A DNA stretch of 64,000 nt, taken from Marinilabiliaceae bacterium JC040. Its GTDB lineage: Bacteria; Bacteroidota; Bacteroidia; Bacteroidales; Marinifilaceae. Of the stretch, positions 1-9,394 are shown piece by piece. Position numbers and translations under genes: made by a program. The stretch spans positions 124,001 to 188,000 of the forward strand of contig SNAP01000004.1 in assembly GCA_022496785.1 (NCBI GenBank), written 5' to 3'. A model generated the notes under the pieces. That model did not search any database, was not told the origin of the DNA, and saw only the letters and a list, made by a program, of their open reading frames with translations. Every line of letters begins with the position of its first letter. The stretch's first letter is position 1.

Positions 1-1431
1 TCCCTACTGGTTCTATGCTTATCTTTTTCTATTTCTGTTTATTCTCAATTGGATAGTACTAAGTATAAAATAGAATCTTCAGTATTATATTCGAATAAGG
101 ATAAACTTCCTCTTTGGTTTTATGCTAATTCTAATGGTATTATCCCTTCTGAATCGTCTTTTATTCTTAATGCTTCTGTTTTTAAAAATTATACCAAGAC
201 TTTAGACCATTTTTGGGATTATGCTTTTGGTTTACAAATAGGAGGTTCTAATAAGTATGATAAGAAACTTGAATTGAATGAATTGTTTTTATCTACTAGA
301 TTGTCTCAATTTGAATTTAAAATAGGTATGCAGAATGAACCTATCGAGTATGATGGTTTGAGTATGGTTAATAAATCTATTATCTGGTCTGGAAATTCAA
401 GAATGTATCCAAGATTATCTTTTTCTTCTTTAGGTTATCTTAAGGTTCCTTTAAGTGGTGATTTATTATATGTAAAAGGTCTTATCTCAGAAGGTCGATT
501 ATTTGATGACAGATATGTTGATGATGTGAGAATGCATTATAAGAATGCTTATCTTAGAATTGGTAAAGCTTATGGTTTTTCTTTTGAATTAGGAGTCGAA
601 CATTATGCGTTCTGGGGAGGAAATCATCCAACAAAGGGAGAATTACCTCATTCTTTTAAGGATTTTCTAAGAATTATGGTTGCTAAAGAAGGTGGTGGTA
701 AAATTGAAAATATTAATGCTTTAGGTAATCATATAGGGCAGAATCAAATTAGATTTAATTATAATAATGATGATTTCGAAGCTTCTTTCTATATGAGAAA
801 TATGTTTGAGGATTCAAGTCAGTATTTTCTAAAATTATTTTATAAGAGTATTCGAGATATTAAGGATATTAATTATGGACTTTATTTTAACTTAAAAAAG
901 ACATCTTTGGTTAAATCTTTTCTTATAGAGTATTATTCTACTATGAATCAAGGTCATGCTATTAGCGATGATGGATCTTTTATTTTAGGTTATGATTCTA
1001 ATTTTAATCATGGATTATATGGATCAGGTTGGTCGTATTATGGAAGAGGTATGGGAATAAGTCTTAATTCACCTACTAAAATATTAGATAATAAAAGGGT
1101 AATATTTGAAAATACTGCTTTTCGTTCTATAAATTTTGGTATTAAAGGAGAGTTCTCTAAAAATATTCATTATAAATTCAAGGCTACTTATCATATGAAT
1201 TATGGTTCTGTATATCCTAAATATCAAGGTAAATCTATAGATGATTATCCATCAGATATTAGATTATATACTAAGAAAAGAGAAAATCAAACATATTGTT
1301 TGTTTGAATTATATTTCCCTCAAGAGAAATTACCTTTTGATATTTCTGCTAGTATAGGTCTTGATGCTGGTGATATTCATAATGCTAGTGGATTTATGAT
1401 TAAGCTTTCAAAAACAGGTTTTTTTAAATAG
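1..1431 (+). CDS. Capsule assembly Wzi-like outer-membrane protein, 5'-truncated by window edge
   Basis: The reading frame is open from base 1, so the true start lies outside the window. A TTG at 49 should not be taken as the start, because the codons before it encode the hydrophobic end of a signal peptide (LVLCLSFSISVYSQ) with a likely cleavage after Q. The mature part is rich in alternating hydrophobic and aromatic beta-strand segments, with the WSGNSRMYPR stretch and many Trp/Tyr residues expected of the Wzi family of outer-membrane beta-barrels that hold capsular polysaccharide at the surface. The neighbours fit: an SLBB exporter and a Wzz-like protein follow on the same strand. The family call rests on pattern and context; another Bacteroidota beta-barrel is possible. 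Confidence 0.7.
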   Translation, partial: SLLVLCLSFSISVYSQLDSTKYKIESSVLYSNKDKLPLWFYANSNGIIPSESSFILNASVFKNYTKTLDHFWDYAFGLQIGGSNKYDKKLELNELFLSTRLSQFEFKIGMQNEPIEYDGLSMVNKSIIWSGNSRMYPRLSFSSLGYLKVPLSGDLLYVKGLISEGRLFDDRYVDDVRMHYKNAYLRIGKAYGFSFELGVEHYAFWGGNHPTKGELPHSFKDFLRIMVAKEGGGKIENINALGNHIGQNQIRFNYNNDDFEASFYMRNMFEDSSQYFLKLFYKSIRDIKDINYGLYFNLKKTSLVKSFLIEYYSTMNQGHAISDDGSFILGYDSNFNHGLYGSGWSYYGRGMGISLNSPTKILDNKRVIFENTAFRSINFGIKGEFSKNIHYKFKATYHMNYGSVYPKYQGKSIDDYPSDIRLYTKKRENQTYCLFELYFPQEKLPFDISASIGLDAGDIHNASGFMIKLSKTGFFK

Positions 1432-1514
1432 GTATAATATCATTGTATATGAAATTATTTTTTATGATATAATGATAAATTAAATGAATTATTGTATTTT
1501 CGTCCGAAATTGTA

Positions 1515-3956
1515 ATGTATAAATATTTGAATTATATGAAGAGAATTTTATTATTTGTCTTGACTCTATTCCTTTTAGGTATGTCTGTTTCTAAAGGGCA
1601 AACTCAGGAGCAAATTGAAATGGCTAAAAAAATGGCTAAGCAGATGGGATATTCTGATGCTGAAATTGAGAATTTAGTTAAGCAAAATGTGAAATCTAAA
1701 AAAACACAAGTTGTAAAAGCTAAAGCTGTTAATAGAAATAATCCTAAGAATAATAAAATGGGGAATAATCCTTATGGTTTTAAAGGAAATTATTCTTTAC
1801 CCCAGAATTCTGTTTATAATCAGTATTTGAATAATCAAAATTCTTTCAACCTTCAAGAAAAGAAAAAGAAGGCAAAAGTAAATATATATGGACATAGTAT
1901 TTTTGAAAATGAAAATTTAAATTTTATTCCATCATATAATGTACCTACTCCTAAAGGATATAAATTAAATGCTGGTGATCAAGTGATTATTAATATATGG
2001 GGAGCTGTTGTGAAAACTATTGAGGCTGATATTTCTCCTGAAGGTCAGGTAGATATACCAGATTTTGGACCTGTGAATCTTGCTGGTAGAACTTTAAGCA
2101 GTGCTGAAATTTTATTAAAGAATCAATTAAGTAGAATATATTCAGGTTTAAAATCTTCTAATCCAAATACTTTTATTTCTATTTCTCTAGGACAAATGAG
2201 AAGTGTTACGGTTAATGTGGTGGGTGAAGTTGAAGTTCCTGGTACTTATACTCTTCCTTCTCTATCTTCTATGATTTCTGCTTTATATATGGCTGGAGGA
2301 CCTTCGAAAATAGGTTCTGTTAGAAATATAAAATTATATAGAAAGAATAAATTAGTTTCTGATTTTGATGTTTATAAATTTATTTCTGAAGGTAAATTTG
2401 TTGATAATTTAAGACTTGAAGATAATGATATTATAATTGTTGAGCCTTATAAGAATATTATTACTCTTAAAGGTAAGGTGAAACGTCCTATGAAGTATGA
2501 ATTAAAAGATTCTGATTCTTTAGAAGATTTAATGAGATATTCAGGTGGTTTTTCTGAAAATGCTTATACAGATAATATTCATATTTATAGAAATAATGGT
2601 GATTTGAATAGATCTTTCGATATTTCAAAAGCTAATTATAAGAATTTTAAATTGCAAGATGGAGATAATGTTTTTATTCGTACGACTGCAGATTTTAATG
2701 CTAATGGTGTGTATGTTCAAGGTGCTGTTTGGTATCCTGGTTCTTACGCTATTAATAAGGATGTTAAAACTATTGCCAATTTATTGAAAGAAGCAGGAGG
2801 TGTTTTAAAAGATGCTTATACTGATAGAGCTATTATTCGTAGAACAAATGATAAGGATGAAAAAGAATTAATAGGTTTTTCTATTAATGAAATTCTTAAA
2901 GGTAATAATGATATTAATCTTCAAAGAAGAGATACTATTCAGATTAAGTTCGAAAAGGATTTAAAACCTAAATTTATTGTTAGAATTGTAGGAGAAGTGA
3001 ATAAACCTATGAAAACTGATTTTAGAGAGGGGATGAATGTTTCTGATTTAATTCTTATGGCTAATGGTCTTACAGATGCTGGTATGCTTTCTAGAGTTGA
3101 GGTTTCTAGAGTGGATAGAGATAAATCTGAGAAAATTATTACTTCTTTAGATGCTCAAAACACTATTGCTACTACTTATCATTTAGATCTTCAGAAGAAT
3201 ATTAAGGATAGAGATTTTAAATTACAGCCTTATGATGTAGTTTATATCCGTAAAGCTCCTGGATACCAAATTAAGGAAGCAATTTCTATTAATGGTGAAG
3301 TCTTTTATCCTGGACAATATACTATGATTAAAAGAACTACTAGACTGTCCGATTTGGTAAAGATGTCTAGAGGTTTTACTGCTGATGCTTATATAAGAGG
3401 TGCTAAATTAGTTAGAAAAGTTACTCAAGAGGAAAGAGAGAGACTGACAAAGGCTATAAATATTGCTAAATCGAATAGTTCTGAGAAACAAAAAATTAAA
3501 TTGGATACTTCAATGATTGAAAGTACTTATGATGTGGCTATTAATCTTGATAAAGCATTAGAAAAACCAGGTAGTGATGCTGATATTGTTCTTCGTCCTG
3601 GTGATGTTTTAAAAGTTCCTCAGTATAATAATACTATTACTATTAATGGAGCTGTTATTGTTCCTTCTGTAGTGACTTATAATAAGAAATATAAATGGAG
3701 AGATTATATTGCTCAAGCTGGTGGTTTTAAAAAGAGAGCTTGGAAAAGAAGGACTTATGTGATTTTGATGAATGGTAATGTTTATTCTAAATCTCATAAA
3801 GATTTTAGAATTGAACCCGGTTGTCAGATTATTGTTCCAGAGAAATATATAGATCCTGCTAATAGAATGAATTTTGCTAAGATAATGGGTATGGTTTCAG
3901 CCTTCTCTTCTGTTTCTGCTACTGTTCTTGCTATTACTAATATGATAAAAAAATAG
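1515..3956 (+). CDS. Polysaccharide export protein with multiple SLBB domains (Wza-like)
   Basis: An 813-residue protein, about twice the length of E. coli Wza. The N-terminus is a signal peptide (MKRILLFVLTLFLLGMSV). A polysaccharide-export domain lies at about residues 150-250 (GYKLNAGDQVIINIWG onward) and is followed by at least five SLBB-type repeats, recognisable by recurring V.G.V..PG.Y motifs (for example VVGEVEVPGTYTLP). A C-terminal hydrophobic stretch (about 785-810) may be the outer-membrane helix. ATG 1515 gives a 7-residue extension; ATG 1536 starts directly at MKRILL and is an equally good start. Role by family: outer-membrane channel for export of a capsule or exopolysaccharide. 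A Wzz-like gene follows after 6 bases, so the two are probably co-transcribed. Confidence 0.88.
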   Translation: MYKYLNYMKRILLFVLTLFLLGMSVSKGQTQEQIEMAKKMAKQMGYSDAEIENLVKQNVKSKKTQVVKAKAVNRNNPKNNKMGNNPYGFKGNYSLPQNSVYNQYLNNQNSFNLQEKKKKAKVNIYGHSIFENENLNFIPSYNVPTPKGYKLNAGDQVIINIWGAVVKTIEADISPEGQVDIPDFGPVNLAGRTLSSAEILLKNQLSRIYSGLKSSNPNTFISISLGQMRSVTVNVVGEVEVPGTYTLPSLSSMISALYMAGGPSKIGSVRNIKLYRKNKLVSDFDVYKFISEGKFVDNLRLEDNDIIIVEPYKNIITLKGKVKRPMKYELKDSDSLEDLMRYSGGFSENAYTDNIHIYRNNGDLNRSFDISKANYKNFKLQDGDNVFIRTTADFNANGVYVQGAVWYPGSYAINKDVKTIANLLKEAGGVLKDAYTDRAIIRRTNDKDEKELIGFSINEILKGNNDINLQRRDTIQIKFEKDLKPKFIVRIVGEVNKPMKTDFREGMNVSDLILMANGLTDAGMLSRVEVSRVDRDKSEKIITSLDAQNTIATTYHLDLQKNIKDRDFKLQPYDVVYIRKAPGYQIKEAISINGEVFYPGQYTMIKRTTRLSDLVKMSRGFTADAYIRGAKLVRKVTQEERERLTKAINIAKSNSSEKQKIKLDTSMIESTYDVAINLDKALEKPGSDADIVLRPGDVLKVPQYNNTITINGAVIVPSVVTYNKKYKWRDYIAQAGGFKKRAWKRRTYVILMNGNVYSKSHKDFRIEPGCQIIVPEKYIDPANRMNFAKIMGMVSAFSSVSATVLAITNMIKK

Positions 3957-3962
3957 TTTGTG

Positions 3963-5087
3963 ATGAATGATAATTTGAAATTAGAAAATAAGGTGGAGGA
4001 AGACGAGATAGATTTATTATCTATTATAAAAAGACTTTTTGAGAAAAAAAGATTTATTTTAAAAATCGTATCTGTTTTTATTGTATTAGGTTTATTAGTT
4101 GCTATAACATCTCCTAAAGTCTATACTGCCGGTTCTACTATTGTTCCTCAAGTTGCAACTAAAGGTGGTGGTTCTTTATCTGGATTAGCTTCTATGGTGG
4201 GTATTAATTTAGGTGATATGGGTGGAGGAAAGGAATTATCTCCTAATGTTTATCCTAAAATTGTAAATAATGTGAAGTTTCTTAAAGAATTGATGTACAC
4301 AAGATTCAAATTTGATAAGATTGATACTAAGATTTCTCTTTTAGATTTTTATACTAATCCAGATTATAGAAAGACATCTGTAATGAGTTATATTAAGAAA
4401 TATACTATTGGATTACCAGGATTAGCTATTAAGGCTATTAAAGGTAAAGAAGAAGAGAAGAAGATTAAGACTTCTGGAGATAATGAATATTTTATTCTTT
4501 CTACTCAAGAGAATATTTGTAAAAATATATTGAAATCATTAATAACAATAAATTTAGATAAAAAAGAAGGATATATTACACTTTCTGTTGATATGCCAGA
4601 AGCAAATTTAGCTGCACAGGTAGCTTTGAGAGTGCAACAATTATTAGAAGAATATATTATTGAATTTAAAATTAAAAAAGCTAAAAATCAATATAATAAT
4701 GTATCTAGGATGTTTGAAGAGGCTAAAGATCAGTACGATGCAAGTCAGGTTAAATATGCTAAATATCTAGATGCTAATAAAGATATGTCTTCTGCTTTAG
4801 CTAAGACAAAGGGAGAGCAATTAAAGAACGAATTTGATTTGGCAGCAACTCTTTATAAAAGTTTAGCTCAACAAAAGGTGAGAGCTGAAGTTAAATTAAG
4901 AGAAGATACTCCTGTTTTAACTATTATTGAACCTGTAGTGGTTCCTAATGAAAAAACATCTCCTAAAAGAGGTTTGATTATGGTGGCATTTACTTTCTTA
5001 GGTTTTATCTTTGGATGTGGTGCAGTGATAGCTTTAGATTGGTTGAAAGAAAATACTGAAATTAAAAGATTGAAATCGTGGAAGTAA
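3963..5087 (+). CDS. Wzz/GNVR chain-length determinant protein
   Basis: A 374-residue inner-membrane protein. An N-terminal Wzz domain contains a membrane helix at about residues 33-53 (FILKIVSVFIVLGLLVAI). A long periplasmic part includes a predicted coiled coil at about 220-300 (KAKNQYNNVSRMFEEAKDQY). A C-terminal membrane helix follows a PxxPxR-like motif (VVVPNEKTSPKRGLIM). Such proteins set the length of surface polysaccharide chains; no tyrosine kinase domain is attached here. The frame also contains a GTG at 3960, but ATG 3963 is the better start. It lies 6 bases after the SLBB exporter, and a strong terminator follows, so this is the end of the export operon. Confidence 0.88.
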   Translation: MNDNLKLENKVEEDEIDLLSIIKRLFEKKRFILKIVSVFIVLGLLVAITSPKVYTAGSTIVPQVATKGGGSLSGLASMVGINLGDMGGGKELSPNVYPKIVNNVKFLKELMYTRFKFDKIDTKISLLDFYTNPDYRKTSVMSYIKKYTIGLPGLAIKAIKGKEEEKKIKTSGDNEYFILSTQENICKNILKSLITINLDKKEGYITLSVDMPEANLAAQVALRVQQLLEEYIIEFKIKKAKNQYNNVSRMFEEAKDQYDASQVKYAKYLDANKDMSSALAKTKGEQLKNEFDLAATLYKSLAQQKVRAEVKLREDTPVLTIIEPVVVPNEKTSPKRGLIMVAFTFLGFIFGCGAVIALDWLKENTEIKRLKSWK

Positions 5088-5116
5088 TTTATACTTCTTA
5101 TTTCATATGATATTTT

Positions 5117-5155
5117 AAATGCTCTTCTAGAAATAGAAGGGCATTTATTTTTTTT
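5117..5155 (+). terminator. Rho-independent terminator after the Wzz-like gene
   Basis: A 12-base-pair stem (AAATGCTCTTCT with AGAAGGGCATTT, one G-U pair), six-base loop, followed by ATTTTTTTT. Confidence 0.85.
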
Positions 5156-5174
5156 GATTTTTCTTTTATCTTTG
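5144..5174 (+). promoter_or_regulatory. Candidate promoter for tkt
   Basis: A full -7 box, TATCTTTG, at 5167-5174, 40 bases before the tkt start. The best -33 match is TTTA at 5144-5147 with a 19-base spacer, inside the right arm and tail of the preceding terminator. The -33 box is imperfect, so only the -7 box is well supported. Confidence 0.5.
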
Positions 5175-5214
5175 TGGTGTATTTTATTTCTGATAATCAA
5201 TTAAATAATAAAGA

Positions 5215-7230
5215 ATGAGTAATTTACTTGTAAATAAGTCGGCTGACAATATTAGAGTTCTAGCTGCATCAATGGTGGAAAAAGCTAAATCGGGACACCC
5301 TGGTGGTGCTATGGGAGGAGCTGATTTTATTAATGTTTTATTTTCTGAATTCCTTAAGTTCGATCCTAAAAATCCTAAATGGGAAAATAGAGATAGATTC
5401 TTTCTAGATCCAGGTCATATGTCTCCTATGTTGTATGCTCAGTTGGCTCTTATAGGTAAGTATTCTATGGAGGATCTTGAGCAATTTAGACAATGGGGTT
5501 CTGTGACTCCTGGACATCCTGAAGTTGATTTTGAGAGAGGTGTTGAAAATACTTCTGGACCTCTTGGTCAAGGACATACTATGGCTGTTGGTGCTGCTAT
5601 TGCTGAAAGATTCTTAGCTGCTCGTTTCGGTGAATGGTCTGCTCATAAAACTTATACTTTCATCTCTGATGGTGGTATTCAAGAAGAAATAGCTCAAGGT
5701 GCTGGTCGTATTGCTGGTACTCTAGGTCTTTCGAATTTAATAATGTTCTATGATGCTAATAATGTTCAACTTTCTACTAAAGTTGAAGAAGTTATGCTTG
5801 AGGATACTGTTAAAAAATATGAGGCTTGGGGTTGGAGAGTTCTTGATATCCCTGGTAACGATTGTGACGCTATTAGACAAGCTCTTATAACTGCTAATGA
5901 GGATTGTGGTAAACCTACTCTTATTATAGGTCGTACTGTTATGGGATATGGTGCTAGAAAAGAGGATGGTTCTTCTTTCGAGGATCAAGTTTCTACTCAT
6001 GGACAACCTCTTACTAATGCAGGTGCCGATATAAAAGCTACTATTGAAAATTTAGGTGGTAATCCTGAAAATCCTTTCACTATCTTCCCTGAAGTGAAGG
6101 AGTACTATGATAAAGTTCTTGAAGAAAAAGCTAAATATGCTCAAGAGCAATATGCTATTCAAGAAAAATGGGAAAAAGAAAATGCTGATTTAGCTATTAA
6201 ATTTAAAGAGTTCTATTCAGGAAATGCTCCTAAGGTAGACTGGAAAGCTATTGAGCAAAAAGCTGGTCAAGCTACTAGAGCTGGTTCTGCTGCTGTTCTT
6301 AAAGAATTAGCTTCTCAAGTAGATAATATGATTGTATCTTCTGCCGACCTTTCTAATTCTGATAAGACTGATGGTTTTATTAAAGGTGGAGCTAGAAATC
6401 TTGTGAAAGGTGATTTCTCTGGTGCTTTCTTACAAGCTGGTGTTGCTGAATTGACTATGGCTGCTATTTGTAATGGTATAGCTCTTCACGGTGGTATTCA
6501 TGTTGCTTGTGCTACTTTCTTTGTTTTCTCAGACTATATGAAACCTGCTTTAAGAATTTCTGCTTTAATGGAAGTTCCTGTGAAGTATATATGGACTCAT
6601 GATGCATTTAGAGTGGGTGAAGATGGTCCTACTCATCAACCTATTGAGCATGAAGCTCAAATTCGTTTGATGGAGAAAGTTCAAAACCATTCTCATAAAA
6701 TGTCTCTTTTAGCTCTTCGTCCTGCTGATGTTAACGAAGCTACTGTTGCTTGGAAGATGGCTATGGAGAATGTTGATACTCCTACTGCTTTAATTTTCTC
6801 TCGTCAGAATATTAAAAATGTTACTGAATCGTATGATGATGCTCTTAAAGCTGAAAAAGGAGCTTATATTGTAAGAGAATCTAAGGATGCTGATATTGTT
6901 CTTCTTGCTAGTGGTTCGGAAGTGTCTACTTTACTTGCTGCTGCTGATATCTTAGCTGAAGATGGTGTTAAAGCTCAAGTTGTTTCTTGTATCTCTGAAG
7001 GTCTTTTCCGTTCTCAAGATGCTGAATATCAAAAAGAAATTTTACCTTGTGGTATTAAACGTTTCGGTTTGACTGCTGGTTTACCTGTTAACTTAGAAGG
7101 TTTAGTAGGTGAAAATGGTAAAGTTTTTGGTTTAAATCATTTTGGTTTCTCTGCTCCTGCTGGAGTTCTTGATGATAAATTTGGTTTTACTCCTGAAAAA
7201 GTAGCTAAAGAAATTAAAGCTATTTTATAA
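5215..7230 (+). CDS. tkt: Transketolase
   Basis: A 671-residue full-length transketolase, the thiamine-diphosphate enzyme of the non-oxidative pentose phosphate pathway that moves two-carbon units between ketose and aldose phosphates. The N-terminal cofactor region shows GHPGGAMG (about 27-34), GPLGQG (about 115-120) and the metal/diphosphate-binding region SDGGIQEE near residue 150, continuing to DANNVQLS. The central domain carries TDGFIKGGARN and the catalytic-Glu region GVAELTMAAICNG, and later HDAFRVGEDGPTHQPIEH. It has its own -7 box and is followed by a hairpin, so it is probably monocistronic. There is no Shine-Dalgarno before the ATG. Confidence 0.97.
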   Translation: MSNLLVNKSADNIRVLAASMVEKAKSGHPGGAMGGADFINVLFSEFLKFDPKNPKWENRDRFFLDPGHMSPMLYAQLALIGKYSMEDLEQFRQWGSVTPGHPEVDFERGVENTSGPLGQGHTMAVGAAIAERFLAARFGEWSAHKTYTFISDGGIQEEIAQGAGRIAGTLGLSNLIMFYDANNVQLSTKVEEVMLEDTVKKYEAWGWRVLDIPGNDCDAIRQALITANEDCGKPTLIIGRTVMGYGARKEDGSSFEDQVSTHGQPLTNAGADIKATIENLGGNPENPFTIFPEVKEYYDKVLEEKAKYAQEQYAIQEKWEKENADLAIKFKEFYSGNAPKVDWKAIEQKAGQATRAGSAAVLKELASQVDNMIVSSADLSNSDKTDGFIKGGARNLVKGDFSGAFLQAGVAELTMAAICNGIALHGGIHVACATFFVFSDYMKPALRISALMEVPVKYIWTHDAFRVGEDGPTHQPIEHEAQIRLMEKVQNHSHKMSLLALRPADVNEATVAWKMAMENVDTPTALIFSRQNIKNVTESYDDALKAEKGAYIVRESKDADIVLLASGSEVSTLLAAADILAEDGVKAQVVSCISEGLFRSQDAEYQKEILPCGIKRFGLTAGLPVNLEGLVGENGKVFGLNHFGFSAPAGVLDDKFGFTPEKVAKEIKAIL

Positions 7231-7289
7231 TTTGTCTCTTATAAGTAGAGTGATTTATTATCACTTTCTTTAGATAATATAAATTTGTA

Positions 7290-7322
7290 GGCTTACTCTC
7301 TTTTTGAGGGTAAGCCTTATTT
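7290..7322 (+). terminator. Probable terminator after tkt
   Basis: An 11-base-pair stem (GGCTTACTCTC with GAGGGTAAGCC, one G-U pair), loop TTTTT. The tail TTATTTG is only moderately T-rich. Confidence 0.65.
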
Positions 7323-7373
7323 GTTGCTTGAATTTTTATGTTTAAATTTACATGGTAATTAAAATATGATTTC

Positions 7374-8252
7374 ATGAAAGGTATAATATTAGCAGGTGGT
7401 TCGGGTACTCGTTTGTATCCTATTACAAAGGGTGTGAGTAAACAATTATTACCCATATATGATAAACCCATGATTTATTATCCTATGTCTGTTTTAATGT
7501 TGGCAGGTATTAGGGATATTTTAGTGATTTCTACTCCTGAGGATCTTTCAGGTTTTAAACGTTTATTAGGGGATGGTTCTAATTATGGTGTGAATCTTTC
7601 TTATGCTGAACAAGCTTCTCCTGACGGTTTAGCTCAAGCTTTTATTATTGGTGAAGATTTTATTGGTGAAGATTCTGTCTGTTTAGTATTAGGGGATAAT
7701 ATCTTTTATGGACAAGGTTTTAATCAAATGCTTGTTAAGGCCCTTAATAATGCTGAAAAGAATGGTGATGCTTCTGTATTTGGATATTATGTGTCCGATC
7801 CTAAACGTTACGGAGTGGCTGAATTTAATGATGATGGTAAATGTTTAAGTATTGAAGAAAAACCTGATATTCCTAAATCGAATTATGCTGTTGTTGGTCT
7901 ATATTTCTATCCTAATAGAGTAGTTGAATTTGCTAAAGGTATTAAACCTTCGAAAAGAGGGGAGTTGGAAATTACCGATTTAAATAAAGTTTTCTTAGAA
8001 GAGGGAAGATTGAATGTTGAAAAATTAGGTAGAGGTTTTGTGTGGTTGGATACTGGAACTCATGAATCTCTTTCTGAAGCAAGTACTTTTGTTGAGGTGA
8101 TAGAGAAAAGACAAGGTCTTAAAATTGCTTGTCTAGAGGCTATTGCCTATGAAAATAAGTGGATTAATGATGAAAAGTTAAGAGAATTAGCTCAACCAAT
8201 GTCTAAAAATCAATATGGAAGGTATCTTCTAGATTTAATTAAAAATAATTAG
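7374..8252 (+). CDS. rfbA: Glucose-1-phosphate thymidylyltransferase
   Basis: A 292-residue RmlA. It makes dTDP-glucose from dTTP and glucose 1-phosphate, the first step to dTDP-deoxysugars. The nucleotidyltransferase signature [11 protein letters not shown] is at residues 8-18, followed by [15 protein letters not shown]; further motifs are LGDNIFYG and EEKP. The length is normal for the family. rfbB follows two bases downstream, clearly one operon. rfbC and rfbD are not in the window, so the final sugar is open: dTDP-rhamnose if those genes are elsewhere, otherwise another 4-keto-6-deoxy sugar. Confidence 0.97.
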   Translation: MKGIILAGGSGTRLYPITKGVSKQLLPIYDKPMIYYPMSVLMLAGIRDILVISTPEDLSGFKRLLGDGSNYGVNLSYAEQASPDGLAQAFIIGEDFIGEDSVCLVLGDNIFYGQGFNQMLVKALNNAEKNGDASVFGYYVSDPKRYGVAEFNDDGKCLSIEEKPDIPKSNYAVVGLYFYPNRVVEFAKGIKPSKRGELEITDLNKVFLEEGRLNVEKLGRGFVWLDTGTHESLSEASTFVEVIEKRQGLKIACLEAIAYENKWINDEKLRELAQPMSKNQYGRYLLDLIKNN

Positions 8253-8254
8253 TT

Positions 8255-9289
8255 ATGAAAAATATTCTTATCACTGGTGGTGCTGGTTTTATTGGTTCTA
8301 ATCTTGTGAGATTCTTCGTGAATAAATATCCTGAATATAGAATCTTTAATATTGATAAATTGACTTATGCAGGTAATTTATCTAATCTTAAAGATATTGA
8401 AAATAGAGACAATTATTCTTTTGTTAAAGAAGATATATGCAATTTCGATGCACTGATGAATATCTTTAGAAAATATGATATAGATTCTGTTATACATTTA
8501 GCTGCTGAAAGTCATGTTGATAGAAGTATTAAGGATCCTTTTACTTTTGCAAGAACAAATGTTATGGGAACTCTTTCTTTGTTAGAGGCTGCTAAAAGGT
8601 ATTGGCTCGATACTGAGAATAAATTCAATGATAAGATGTTTTACCATGTATCTACTGATGAAGTATATGGAGCTTTAGATTTTGATGATTCTTTTTTTAC
8701 AGAAGAAACAAAATACGATCCTCACTCTCCTTATTCAGCTAGTAAGGCTTCTAGTGATCATTTTGTTAGAGCTTTCCATGATACTTATGCTATGCCTGTA
8801 ATTATTTCTAATTGTAGTAATAATTACGGTCCTTACCAGTTCCCAGAGAAATTAATACCTCTTTTTATTGATAATATTAGAAAGCGTAAAAGCCTACCAG
8901 TTTATGGTAAGGGTGAGAATGTTAGAGATTGGCTTTATGTTGAAGATCATGCTAGAGCTATCGATTTGATATTTCATAAGGGAAAATCTGGTGATACATA
9001 CAATATTGGTGGTTTTAATGAGTGGAAGAATATAGATTTGATTAAGATTCTTATTAAAACTGTTGATAAATTGTTGGGAAATCCTGAAGATTTTTCTTTA
9101 GATTTAATAAAATATGTGGAAGATAGAGCTGGACATGATTTAAGATATGCTATTGATTCTTCTAAATTGAAAAATGAATTGGGATGGGAGCCTTCTCTAC
9201 AATTTGAAGAGGGGATAGAAAAGACTGTAAGTTGGTATTTAGAGAATCAAAATTGGCTTGATGATTTAGCAAATAGGAACCTAAGTTAA
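8255..9289 (+). CDS. rfbB: dTDP-glucose 4,6-dehydratase
   Basis: A 344-residue member of the extended short-chain dehydrogenase family. It oxidises and dehydrates dTDP-glucose to dTDP-4-keto-6-deoxyglucose. The NAD-binding loop GGAGFIGSN is at residues 8-16, STDEVYG with the active-site Thr-Asp-Glu is near 133-139, and the catalytic YSASK motif is near residue 160. NNYGPYQFPEKLIP and the VRDWLYVEDH motif are typical of RmlB. It follows rfbA by two bases and ends the operon; the next gene, prs, has its own -7 box. Confidence 0.97.
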   Translation: MKNILITGGAGFIGSNLVRFFVNKYPEYRIFNIDKLTYAGNLSNLKDIENRDNYSFVKEDICNFDALMNIFRKYDIDSVIHLAAESHVDRSIKDPFTFARTNVMGTLSLLEAAKRYWLDTENKFNDKMFYHVSTDEVYGALDFDDSFFTEETKYDPHSPYSASKASSDHFVRAFHDTYAMPVIISNCSNNYGPYQFPEKLIPLFIDNIRKRKSLPVYGKGENVRDWLYVEDHARAIDLIFHKGKSGDTYNIGGFNEWKNIDLIKILIKTVDKLLGNPEDFSLDLIKYVEDRAGHDLRYAIDSSKLKNELGWEPSLQFEEGIEKTVSWYLENQNWLDDLANRNLS

Positions 9290-9326
9290 AAAAATTAGAT
9301 AGAATTTTTATAAATAGTTTGTATTC

Positions 9327-9357
9327 TTTTCTGAAAAACAAATTATTGATAACTTTG
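9327..9357 (+). promoter_or_regulatory. Candidate promoter for prs
   Basis: The -7 box TAACTTTG is at 9350-9357, 38 bases before the prs ATG. The -33 region is only TTTT (9327-9330) with a 19-base spacer, a three-of-four match. Confidence 0.5.
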
Positions 9358-9394
9358 CAGAATTGATTAATAACATTTTATCAAAACGATTCAC

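Noticed and set aside
49-51. TTG at 49 as the start of the Wzi-like gene
   Set aside because: The frame is open from base 1 and the upstream codons encode signal peptide residues, so the gene is simply cut by the window edge.
1438-1477. Inverted repeat between the Wzi-like and SLBB genes as a terminator
   Set aside because: The 11-pair stem is all A/T and G-U rich, has an 18-base loop and no T-run after it; too weak to call.
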